A stretch of DNA of 64,000 nt, taken from positions 108,634 through 172,633 of the forward strand of contig MNCI01029993.1 in NCBI GenBank assembly GCA_015680685.1, written 5' to 3'. Position 1 is the stretch's first letter. The number at the start of each line of letters is the position of its first letter. Under the pieces are notes generated by a model. That model worked only from the letters and a program-made list of their open reading frames with translations. It made no database searches and had not been told where the DNA came from. Source of the stretch: Gnetum montanum. Its lineage: Eukaryota > Streptophyta > Gnetopsida > Gnetales > Gnetaceae. The position numbers and the translations under genes were made by a program. Shown piece by piece: positions 48,421 through 59,410 of the stretch.

Positions 48421-49779
48421 CATAATGCATCTATGCAATAGTCGATCTTCCCTCACCACATTGCCACTACGGGGCATCAGTTGGAGGTGATAAATTTTGG
48501 AGCCATGGGGGTGGTGGATGTGTGGGTTTGATGTGTCATAGTGCGCAAGCCAAAGGATAACAGGCGAAGGACATGTAGGTGGGATGCAACAAGCAACGAC
48601 AATGATTAAGGTGTAGTGCCTAGTCTATTGCATTCTATTGAGTGAATAAATTAATATTCACTCCAATTTCTTTCACATGTTGATGCCCTGTAAACATATA
48701 ATATAAAAATGAATTAAATTATAGACTTAATAAGAGGATTCTGCTAAGAAATCTTCATTAGATATGCATGAGGATTTTGATTATCTTCCTCCATAATCAA
48801 TAATAGAGAGAAAAAAACTTTATGAAAAATAAGATGGAAATATGCTATTTTTAGCTCAAATAAAGGAAATAGTAAAAATTTTAAGATCTTAGAGCATCAG
48901 GAAGATTTTTTATCTATTTTTAGACATTCAACTAAATTAGGAGATGAACAAAGGAATTTTCTTTATTTTTGGAAAGAGGCTATTGCTAATCTTGAGTGGA
49001 AAAATAATGTAGGTGCTCCCATAAAAAAAAGACAAGATTTTATATGTTCATTATAGTGCATTATGTGGAATCTTTTTAACAATTCAAAAGGTTAGAAATT
49101 TTGTTTGGAGCAATCATATGTAGGGAAAAAAAATTTTAAACAGTTCAACCAAAATACAATTTGTTTATCTTCATTAAGTTAAATTCTTGGTCTTTTGTTT
49201 AGATTTTTATGTAAATAAAACTTTTAAAACAATGAATTGAAATGTCTAGAAAATAACATCAACACCCATTAACAAAAGCCTACATTAAAAAGAACATAGA
49301 AAAGATAGGAGTTTTAAAATGATTTTTTTTAAGTTGTTAGAATTGTTATTTAGAACTTTAACTCAAATGATAAGATAGCCTATATATTAAGTAGATAATG
49401 AGTTTTACTATATGTTAAAATCATTACAACATCAAGTAAGGAGATTCATTAATATGTAGAAAGAGAAGCACAAACATAAAGAAAGGAAAGATTCTGAAAC
49501 AATGTTATTAAATATTTAGTTTTCAAAAAAAATTTATAAATATCTTTCAAATAAAATTTGAAAAAGAAAACTTACTTGAGATAAAACATGAATTGCTACA
49601 TTTTTCAGTAATGGAGTTTGAGTTCCATGCTGATTCTAAATTGTAAAAGCATTTACATTTTAATGTTTCATGATCATATGCACATTCAAGATGTGCAAAA
49701 TCTCCTTTTAATTTGATATAAATGTCATATTCTTTTTTTATCTTTGCACAATCTTTTCAACTTGAAAAACATCGATCAA
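48421..49779. other. AT-rich, no recognised gene
   Basis: No domain was found on either strand. The lower part may include the decayed C-terminal end and 3' flank of the hAT transposase that reads leftward from 51344. Confidence 0.45.
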
Positions 49780-51344
49780 TATAAGTTTATCAACCTTTGT
49801 TAACTTCCTCATCTATCCATGGCCTTTTATGAAACCATTTTAAATTAAGAAGAAACTCAATAGAATGAAGAGGAGAATGAAGCATCCTCCATCTCATTTC
49901 ACTACATTCTCATATTAAATCCTTTGTATGCTCATAAAAAGAATAAATCATTTATTAAAATCTAAAGCAATGATTCTATCATTTGATTCATTTTTTCAAA
50001 AATTTCTCCCATGGATGGAAAATTACTATCATAACATCTGAAAACCGCATAGATGGGATAAAAATTTTTTAAAGCAACTTCAATCTATTTCCAAAATAAA
50101 TTTTCCCTCTCCAAAAATAAGATCAAAAATTTCTTCACATAAACTTGAATTAACACTTGAAGAAATTTTCCACCTTTCCTGCTCTCTTGAAATTACCATT
50201 TCCTTAAGAGACTATTTCACTTTAAAGAGACATTTAATCATAATAAATTGTGAGGCAAACCTAGTTTCTGCTTATTTTAATAATTTTAAAGAGGAGTACT
50301 TTCTATAAATGGCTTGTGACAATGAATGATTAGTGATAAATTCCTAAATTTTTTTATCATTTTCTACAACTTCAGATATCCAATCAACACCAACATGAAT
50401 ATTTTTTAATAATATATTCAAGCAATGTATTGCACAAGGTGTCCAAAAGATATTTGAATATTCATTCTCAATCATATATCCTACCAACACATTATTTGAA
50501 ACACTATCTATGATAATTTGCACAATATTATCTCTCCCTATTGTATTTATAACCTCACAAAATAATCCTATTAGATAAATAGCATTTTTAACATATTCTG
50601 AAGTGTCATGTAACTTGATAAAAATAACATCTTTTAGAGATGATGCAATGATATTAACAAGTATCTTGTTAATAATATCTATCCATCTATCTAATAAAAT
50701 AGAAACACCTATAATAGACCAACTATCCTTTATGTCTCTTAAATTTGCCTCAACTTGAGATTTCTCTTTAGTTAAAAGTGTTATATTAATATTTTCATAA
50801 TTAGGTGGCACATACCCTTTTAGAGCAAAATTTATCATCTATATAGATTATTTAAAATAAGGAGACCTAACAATGTTAAAAGGCATACCACATGCATAGA
50901 AAAGTCTTGCTATAGTTGCATACACATTTTTTTTATTTGAAGAATCAAACATTCTTTTTAAATTAGTATTTGGCATTGAATTATTAACATTTGTGTGTGT
51001 ATATATGATCTTGATGGTGGACATGGTATCAAAATGTTTGAATTGCTTAATGAGATCTTCTCTTACAGACTTTGGTATTATTTATACACCAAAACTTGCG
51101 CTTTCTTCCCAATTCCAAGTAAGTGATATCTAACGCATGCAATAAAAATACTTCTATTTATGTTATAATAAGGACAAATCCATGATTTTCTTCCTGAGCT
51201 ACTATACTTACCTCCAAAATTTTTCCCTTTAACATTCACTATAGTGCATAACATTTTCTAAAAATCTCTTTTCAATAATTGATATTTAGATTTTTCTCCA
51301 TGCTCTTTTTGCTCTTTAGAAGACAAATCTTCTTCAAATGCCAT
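49780..51344 (-). pseudogene. hAT-family transposase (DUF659-type), broken
   Basis: The minus-strand ATG at 51344 starts MAFEEDLSSKEQKEHGEK. A degenerate N-terminal zinc-finger-like part follows (51240-51140, WICPYY). Then comes ARLFYACGMPFNIVRSPYF near 50900, a hallmark of plant hAT transposases. The uninterrupted frame 50838-50344 contains YVPPNYENINITLL, DSWSIIGVSILLDRWID and NIVQIIIDSVSNNVLVG ... FWTPCAIHCLNILL, the DUF659 block with the expected Asp residues partly changed. Further down are FRCYDSNFPSMGEIFEKM and RWRMLHSPLHSIEFLLN, the helical and dimerisation side. Stops and shifts make it non-functional. Terminal inverted repeats were not identified. Confidence 0.85.
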
Positions 51345-52600
51345 TGATTTTATAGGTTTGTTATAAAAATTTAGAATATTATTCACAAAGAAGATTAAAA
51401 CAAAACATAAAACAAACTAACAAAAAATATAATAAAGAAATAGAAAGAAAATAAAAATATATGGCTACATAGAAAATCACGTATGTTAAAATGAATTGTT
51501 TATTAGAAAAAAATAAGGTTTCATCCCTTACTAGAAATAGCTCAATTAGTAGAATATATATAAGGTTTAAGGCAACATATATAATAAAAAATGATAAAAT
51601 TAAATATTTATTATAATAATAGTTCTTCCATTTTTTTAATTTTGCAACATACATTGGAAAAAGCACATTTAAGTTCTAGATTGATCTTTGTTATTTAAGA
51701 TTTGAAAATTACAGTTTTTATTAGAAATCTAGACATGGATTTGACATATCTATTGCAAATGGCCAAAATGTTTTAGACCCAAATTATTTGCAACCAATTC
51801 TTAGAGGCCTATTGGGTAATTTATCCACCAAAAAAATAATGAAATAAGAAAATTGCAGGAAATACATAAATGCCTAAATAGATATTTTTAATATTCGTTT
51901 TACATATACAGGTTTTTATATTATCATTTTTTAGAATTAAAATTAATAAGAATTAAGAATTTTCAAAATATATTTTGGAATTGGATTTTATTCTTTTATT
52001 TTATTCATGATGTAATTATTACAAGTTATGAATTTTTTAGGTTACATGGTTAGTTAAAGTCATTCATTTGTATGGCTTTACAACTTGATCATCATTATAA
52101 CATCACCACCATGCTAGCCTTATCATTGAAAAAGCTGCATATTTGCATAATCCTAAATAGCACTCAAAGCACAAACTAGCTACTATGGAGGAAAAAAATA
52201 AGTAAAACTTAATAGCTAAAAGTAGACAACATAAAGAGAGCATGTTTCTATTATAACTATTAGAAATATAATGAACATTTCTACCTCACAATTAGGCAAC
52301 ATTGTAAACAGTAAAAGTATTAACTAAATGACTAATAAATTTAAAAGTCTTTTAAGACAAAGTGAAGTCTTACACTAAAGCATCCTACAATTGAATTTCA
52401 TAATCTAAAATAATATGAAATAAATTGTTTGGAAAAGGAAAGAAAAAAAATGGAAGCATCTATTATTAATTTTCCTCAAAGGAAATGAAAGTTAAAATAA
52501 AGTCTATAGTTCATGATTTGAATTGAATTTACATGCTTGAAGACTGGTTCAAGAAAGACAGATAAAAATATAAAGGAACTTGAAGACATTCCTACAACAT
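51345..52600. other. AT-rich, no recognised gene
   Basis: The reading frames are low-complexity (Phe/Tyr/Ile-rich, 51666-51379) and show no domain. This may include the upstream flank of the hAT element. Confidence 0.5.
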
Positions 52601-52639
52601 TGAAGTTTAGTACATAGAGAAAACACAAAAAAATGCTCA

Positions 52640-53215
52640 TAGCTAACTGTAGAACTGTTCAAGATGAAAATGATGAAATTGGTATGATGGCTTTTTAGAG
52701 AAAGATACAAGAACTTGGAATTTGGAAATGAGTTCTTCATGTAAGATCTAATTTTTCCAAAAAGATGATTGCTTGAAAGATTTATAAACAATGTCATTTG
52801 CAATCCTGCTATTTCTAGAGATATTTTTTCTATCAAAGCATTTTTTAACAAATCTAAATTAAATACAATGGTTGCCTTTGGTGGTATTGGCCTAGACAGA
52901 TTGTTTGCTAATAGGGCAAGGTCTTCAAAAATAAGGAATTTTGCTATCTCAGAAGGAATTTTATATAACAATAGGCTTCTACCAAACTGCAACCCCCATA
53001 GATTGACCAATTTCCTAATCTTAAGTGGGATTGAATTTAACAATCTATTTTCAAAGAGAAGGAGATAGCCAAGTGACTTATATATAAGGGATATCTCACT
53101 TGGAATGTTACCTCATAGTTTTTTTCTTGTAAGATTGAGGATTTGGAGTGACTTGAGAGTTGCAATTTGAGGAATGGTGCCCCTGAACACATTATCATAA
53201 AGAGCCACCTGAAAA
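52640..53215 (-). pseudogene. Leucine-rich-repeat remnant (receptor-like type)
   Basis: Minus-strand text shows successive extracellular-type LRRs: RGTIPQIATLKSLQILNL near 53200-53120, GNIPSEI near 53090, then 53043-52640 with NSIPLKIRKLVNLWGLQFG, YKIPSEIAKFLIFEDLALL, KISLEIAGLQMTLFINLSSN and HLFGKIRSY. The IPxxIxxLxxLxxLxLxxN spacing is that of LRR receptor kinases and receptor-like proteins. No kinase or transmembrane segment is seen, and stops interrupt it. It is unrelated in LRR type to the CNL at 30-32 kb. Confidence 0.72.
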
Positions 53216-54484
53216 AGAGACTAAATTTCCAAAGCTAAAAGGGATGTTACTAGTTGGGATGAAGATCAAGCTAACAAAAAAATCAAAATCTTAAGCTAAG
53301 ACATCAGATTCAGGGCTTACATGATTATATAAACTTGCTAAACGAAAGGAGTTGAGAAGCTTCATGAAATGGTGTGTATTTTAGAAAAACAACTCAAAGA
53401 GAAAGATAATGAAATAAAGAAATTTTCTAAGGTAAGAAATAAAACATTGTAATAGATGATAAAACAAACTATTGAAGTTAAAAATGGTATTGATGATAAT
53501 ATAAAACTTGAATAGACCACTACAAGTTTTAGTTTTGAAAGTCATGTAAAAAATTACAAAGAGAGCCTAAAAAATAGTAAGTTTCATTTCTCTTCTGAAG
53601 AGGTAAACAAGTCCAAGCTTTTCTAACATAGCAAATGCATGAATGCTAAACTAGAGGTGAAAAATAGAAAATTTTGATAGAGAAAAAATAACATAGAACC
53701 TTGAACCAAGTTTCTAACATAGAGAGAATGATTGAATGCTAAAACAAAGGGAAACATAGAAAATGCTAATATAGAAAAAATAATAGAGAATGTTGAAATA
53801 AAGACTTAGATAGCATGAAAACATCAATACCTGTAGTTTAAAAGTTCATTGCAGGTTTTGTTGAAAATTGATGAGAATAAATGTTGCGATTTGGGGCAAA
53901 TGTAGTAATCAAAACCAGAAGTTGAATGTGTACAACAACAAGCTTCTTTTTGATACACTTACTATAACGTTTTTTATTATATTAAATTTGTAAACTACTA
54001 CACTAAAAATTATTACCCTACATTTGCAAGCACAAGTTCATCAAAATGAATTCACTACAACAAAAGCTGCATATCAATACACTGCACAACGAAAAGCTGA
54101 GTAAGAAGACAAGCCATAGAAGTGGCTATAATTTTTTGTTCCCTCCATGTTTGCACTTTCATATATCTGTCATTTGGTAAAACATTCAATTTAATATACA
54201 CCTTCATTCAATTCAAGAGAGTTTGAGGTAGATGCAGTAGTTGAAAAATAAAGCACTTTGAATCCTTCCATATCATATACTTGCTACCACAAAATTAAAA
54301 AAATGAAATAAAAGGAAATGAAATGTGTTAAAAACATTTGAGTATGTTGTGAAATGTTTCGACCAGCAAATCACGATAACTATTCATGAGCTACAATGTT
54401 TCAAAATGGGATCCCATTTCTCCAATGGAAAACATAAAACTCTAAGAATCCATTATGCTTATGGCAACATAGAGTTGAGGTACA
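53216..54484. other. No gene recognised
   Basis: AT-rich with short frames. A Lys/Glu-rich helical stretch around 53340-53440 (LEKQLKEKDNEIKKF) has no family assignment. Confidence 0.45.
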
Positions 54485-54560
54485 AAAATAGAGGCACCAA
54501 CATGGATCACAGATCATGGAAATCATCTTGGACATGAATTACAAAAATAGACTCTGTGAG
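54485..54560 (-). pseudogene. Sliver of CNL N-terminal sequence
   Basis: catggatcacagatcatgga and following bases match 32310-32360 inside the CC domain of the CNL pseudogene with few differences, in the same orientation. About 75 bp is recognisable. It shows that a second CNL-related copy once lay here. Confidence 0.65.
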
Positions 54561-55038
54561 TAAAGTGAAGGCAACTGCTATTCACATAAGCTCAAATATT
54601 ATCATCTCTTTTATTACAAGCACTAACTTTTTGTAATTGTATGATACAATAGTTATGTTTTAATATACTATAGTGTTGAGCATTTAACTACAAATATTTG
54701 CAATGTAGTAAATGTAAACTTTTGTTGATCTCTATCATTTTACTACAATTAATATCCAATTTACATCTAGTTAACACTACTTGCAAATGTCTATCCCATA
54801 CTATAAATATGGTTACAAGGAAGCCTTGAAGGCAATGTGTTTGGCTTTAATCCCTATGCTATCTTCTTTCCCATTCTCTACTATTCATTGTGATTGAGAA
54901 ATTCTTTCTAAGCTAACATAAAGATCTAGGAGCTTGTTTCTTGCTAGGATTTTTTTTCATTTTTTCCCAAGATATATTCTGGTGTTTTTCTATTGATTTA
55001 TTTTCTACTGTTATAATGAACAATCTAAAAATCACAAT

Positions 55039-55057
55039 TGGTATTGAAGAAGCCAGG
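55039..55057 (+). promoter_or_regulatory. Degenerate tRNA-Met(i) primer site of the copia element
   Basis: TTGGTATTGAAGAAGCCAGG resembles TGGTATCAGAGCCAGG, the primer site usual for copia elements. It lies about 50 bp before the gag ATG. The preceding aatcaca would be the LTR end. The LTR start was not located; a TATAAATA at about 54801 may be its TATA box. Confidence 0.55.
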
Positions 55058-55108
55058 CTCTTTTATGGTGGTTTTTTCTTCTTTTGTCGTGTTTGTTGAT
55101 TTTAGGGT

Positions 55109-58100
55109 ATGGCAAACTTTGCAAAAATCAAAATTAAAAAATTCTTTGGCAATGATTATGAAGTTTGGAGAATGTACATGAAGGATCTTCTTGTCAGCGC
55201 AGATCTTTGGTAAGTCATTACTAATTCAAAGTTTACTATTGTCACAGATTCAAGCTAGGAGGCCTTGGATAGAAATGTAATAAGAAAAATTCATTCATGT
55301 CTCTCTCATTTGATGCTGCTCAATGTTTCTAGAGTTCTAATTGCCAAAGACCTATAGGACAACTTAAAAGATTTGTACCAAATTAAATATGTTGCTAGCA
55401 TATTGTTTCATAGGAGTAATTTACACAACCTCAAGATGTATGAAGATATGTTAATTACTAATCATCTAAGTATCTTCAATGATATCATGATGCAACTTGA
55501 AGTAGTTGAAGATAAAATGAAAAGGAAGATTGTTGTAATGTCAATGAGTAATTCTATGTCAACTCTTAATTTTGATACTATTGTAGCCCAACTCCTTAGT
55601 GAAGAAAGGAGGATTAAAAGATCTACCCCTATCCAAAATGATCTTTTTCTTGCCAAAAACTCCAACTTAAAGTTAAATAAAAGCCCACAATTTAAACCTC
55701 TCAAATCCAAGAAAAATTCCACAAAACCAAGATGTTGGAATTGTGGAAAGATTGGTCATCTTAAAAAATATTGTAAACTAGCAAAGAAAGGAAAAACATG
55801 TGCAAATAATTATAAGAATAACGAAATTCCTCCGTCTCATCAAGATGAAGATTTGTATGTGATGTTGTTAGTTGATGGCACTAAGAGAGTTTTTGGTATA
55901 TTGATTTTGATGCTTCCTATCACTATACCCCACACTTTGAAATGTTTTGTGCATACTTTGTTTGTAATCTTGGTATGGTCAAACTAGGTGATGATGATCT
56001 TTGTGATGTTCTTAGGTATGATAAAGTTAAAATCCAATTTAAGTATGGAACCATTAAAACTATATCTCATGTCCATCATGTACCTAAACTCACAATGAGT
56101 CTTCTATCTGTGAGTTAGATTCTACAGGTCTATCATATTTGGTAAAGGAAAATGTAAAATCTTGCAAGGGTCTTTACCTCTAGCCACTAGTGTAACGGTG
56201 GGAAGACTATACCAATTGGAATTAAGGACGTTATCGCATAACTTCAACATGGTAGCTGTTACTAACTTGCATTCAAGCATTGATCTTTGGCACAAATGAT
56301 TAACACATTTAAGTGAAAAAGAATTAAAGGAATTGCAATAAAACTCATAGAAGAATCTCTGAATTTTTGTCATCATTACCTACTTAGTAAACAAACACGT
56401 TAAGGATTTTCAAGAAGTAATGCTAAAGTTAATCAAGTGTTAGAGTTAATACATAGTGATGTATGTGAACCAATTAAAGACTTACAAACATTCTCACTTG
56501 GAGGTGTTTGAAAAATTTAAAAAGTTCAAAGCTCTTGTTGAAAATTATTTATGAAAGGAAATCAAAGTTCTTAGAATAGATAATGGTGGTGAATTTTATT
56601 CTCATTCTTTTGATAATTTTTGTAAAGAACATGACATATATAGGCAAAAGACTATTCCAAAAACTCCTGAATAGAATGGAGTAGCTAAACGTTTTAATAA
56701 AACATTGCTAGAAAGATTTACATGCATTCTAAGTGAAGCTAGTCTTGGTAAACATTTTTTGGATAAAGATGCAATCATTGCCTGCTATCTCATCAACAAG
56801 TCTCCATCCTTTACAAGTGATGAAAAGATTCCAAAATAAATATGGAGAAAAAAGCCTGTTAATTTGAATTATCTTCAAGTTTTTGGATGTAAAGCTTATG
56901 TTCACATTCCAAAAACTGATGAATCAAAATTAGATTATAAGTCTGTAAGATGTATTTTCCTTGGTTATGGTCATGGTGTTAAAGCTTATAAGTTGTACAA
57001 GCTAGAAACTAAGAGGATTATCTATAGTTGTGATGTTCTATTTAGAGATTCTTGCACACATATCAAGTGCAATCTCTCTGATGATGTAACACCTAATCAT
57101 GTATTTTCTCAAGTTAATAAAGAAAATTCAAAGGATCATCCTCCCTCAGTAGGAGATATTTCTCCTAAGCAATAGGTTGATGTGAATAATATACAAGAAA
57201 AAAGTACAGGGGAAGATGTAAGTGAAGATGAGGAAACAGAGTATCAACATGATGCTCCATCAACTTCACAACTCTTAATATGGTCTAGTTACATAAGAAA
57301 ATTACTCCACTCAGTTTGAAGATCAAATTCTAATCATTGAAGCTAGACCACTTACTTATGACGAAGCATGTACATCTATTTATCATAAAGAATGAAAGTG
57401 AGTGATGGATGATGAAATGTCTACTATTCATAAGAATAAGACATGGGAATTGGTTGAACTTCCATTAGTAGGAGATATTGCTCCTAATCAATAGGATGGT
57501 GTGAATAATTTATAAGAAATAAGTACAAGGAAAGATGTAAGTGAAGATGAGGAAATAGAGTATAAACATAATGCTCCATCAACTTCACAACTCTTAAGAT
57601 GGTCTAGTACCAAAAGAAAATTACCGACTCAGTTTGAAGATCAAATTCTAATCGCTAAAGCTAGACCACTTACTTATGATGAAGTGTGTACATCTATTTA
57701 TCATAAGAAAGAAAGTAAGCAATGGATGATGAAATGTCTACTATTCATAATAATAAGACATAGGAATTGGTTGAACTTCCATTTGATAGAAAACCAATTA
57801 GATGTTAGTAGATGTTTAGAATTAAATTTAGTGACCAATTTCAAGCACGCCTTATTACTAAGGATTATTCCCAAAAGAAGGGAATTGATTATGATGACAT
57901 ATTCTCCCCTATCATAAAATAAACATCCATTAGATCAGTGCTATCAATAGCAATAGCTTATGATCTAGAACTTGAACAAATGGATGTAAAAACTACTTTT
58001 CTTAATGGTGATCTTGAGGAGGAAATATATATGCTTCAACCTAAAGGATATGAAGTAAAAGGGAAAGAGATTATGGTGTGTCAATAAATAAGATCATTGT

Positions 58101-58440
58101 ATGGGCTCGAACAAGCACCAAGGATGTGGAATAAAAAATTTAATGAACACATGTTAAGTCTTGGCTTTATTAGAAGTCAAGAAGATTCTTGCTTATATGT
58201 CAAAAATAAAAATGAAAAACTATTAATTTTACTACTATATGTCAATGACATCTTAATAGCAAGAAGTGACATGGATGAAATTAAGGAATTAAAACAACTT
58301 CTTTTTTCTCGATTTGAGATAAAATATCTTGGTGCTGTTAGAATAATTTTAGGCATGGAAATTAAAAGAAACAAAGGTAATAACAAAATTTGTGTGGGAT
58401 GAAACTCTCAATTGAATACTGCAATATAGATGATGAAAAA
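55109..58440 (+). pseudogene. Ty1/copia gag-pol remnant
   Basis: The gag frame starts MANFAKIKIKKFFGNDYEVW at 55109. It runs with stops through 55373-55987 and includes the zinc knuckle CWNCGKIGHLKKYC at 55732-55773. Protease text is faint (56041-56120, VHHVPKLTMSLLSVS). Integrase blocks are LHSSIDLWHK, VLRIDNGGEFYSHSF (56579), NGVAKRFNKTLLERF and LNYLQVFGCKAYVHIPKTD (56864-56925). RT blocks follow from about 57920: LEQMDVKTTFLNGDLEEEIY, SLYGLEQAPRMWNKKF and YVNDILIA (58237-58260), where the family has YVDDM/IL, so a catalytic Asp is replaced by Asn. The reading ends at the insertion of an LTR at 58472. A 319-bp tandem duplication lies between integrase and RT. Confidence 0.88.
57150..57786 (+). 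repeat. 319-bp tandem duplication inside the copia pol
   Basis: aggagatatt at 57151 recurs at 57470. The two units, each containing gatgtaagtgaagatgagga, atgctccatcaacttcacaa and acttacttatgaygaag, are collinear and end at ggaattggttgaacttccat. The units have since diverged at scattered sites. Confidence 0.85.
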
Positions 58441-58471
58441 GAGCTCATGATAAAAAATCCCATATGCTAAT

Positions 58472-59264
58472 TGATGAGCTGCGATATCGCATCGGCCACT
58501 GCGATATCGCATACGTGATATCGTGGCCTGCTGCCATGTCTATAAATAAGAGGCGGCTTTCCCTTGTTCACGGATCTAGAGTTAGTCCCTTAGCCAAACT
58601 ATAGCAGTTTTACCATTCCAGAGTTAGAATAATTTCCATGTGCCCGCAGTAGAAGTCTCAAAGTGAACTGATCTTTATTCAAGCAAATTGTACATGAGCA
58701 CACATTTATGTATGGCAATAAAGACGAACTTTCTGATAAACCTTGCAGCATATGGACTAAGCTAAATAGGATTTAATTATTGTTAAATGTTTAAATGTTT
58801 TCCTAAATAATTAATCTCTCTCAACCCTTGACTCTCCTAGTTAAGTGCATTTAGTATGACCACTTCGAGCATGTGTGTAACGCTTGGTAACCCAATAATG
58901 AGTAGCATTTGTTAATCCCAGTAGCGTTGCACTGGTTCAAGGTGTGTGCAGTAAGTGGGAATGGATACTGATGCTAGGATAATTAAAACTTAGTTAGTGA
59001 ATAGTTAATGAAAATTAGTTATTTAGTTCTCTTTACCTTTCCCTGCTAGCATAAGTGTTAGATAAAAGATATAAAAATCACATACCTCAAACTTACTTAA
59101 CCATACAACCGTGACAATATGATTAAGTTTGGGAGGACAACGATTGGTTAACCTTAAGTGTTCCATTAAGGTGCATAAGCACTTAGTCCTTGGAGTTCAA
59201 CCGGATCGCACGTGAGACGCTCGTATTCGTATGGTTGAGTGTAGGGGTACCTCACCACTTATCA
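58472..59264 (+). mobile_element. 5' LTR of a Ty3/gypsy element extending past the window
   Basis: 793 bp, TGATGAG...TATCA. It is similar to the LTRs of the 38570-46808 element, especially in the last 150 bp. Three GATATC motifs occur at about 58483-58488, 58503-58508 and 58517-58522. The TATA box TATAAATA at 58541-58548 lies 18 nt after the last one. The five bases before it (CTAAT, 58467-58471) would be one target-site copy, and the other lies outside the window. It is inserted in the copia RT region. Confidence 0.92.
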
Positions 59265-59265
59265 T

Positions 59266-59283
59266 TGGCACCATTGCCGGGGA
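59266..59283 (+). promoter_or_regulatory. tRNA-Asp primer-binding site
   Basis: TGGCACCATTGCCGGGGA starts one base after the LTR. It differs from the tRNA-Asp complement at two positions. Confidence 0.9.
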
Positions 59284-59410
59284 CTTAGTTGTTTGTGTGC
59301 TACGTAGAACATAGGAGATCATTCACATCGTTGGGACACTAGAACGAACCCTTAGGGTTGATTAAGATAAAAATAAGATAACAATAAATAGCATACCGAA
59401 TAAGACAAAA

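Noticed and set aside
53340-53440. Coiled-coil reading as a gene
   Set aside because: Short Lys/Glu-rich AT-rich frames with stops on both sides and no homologous copy in the window.
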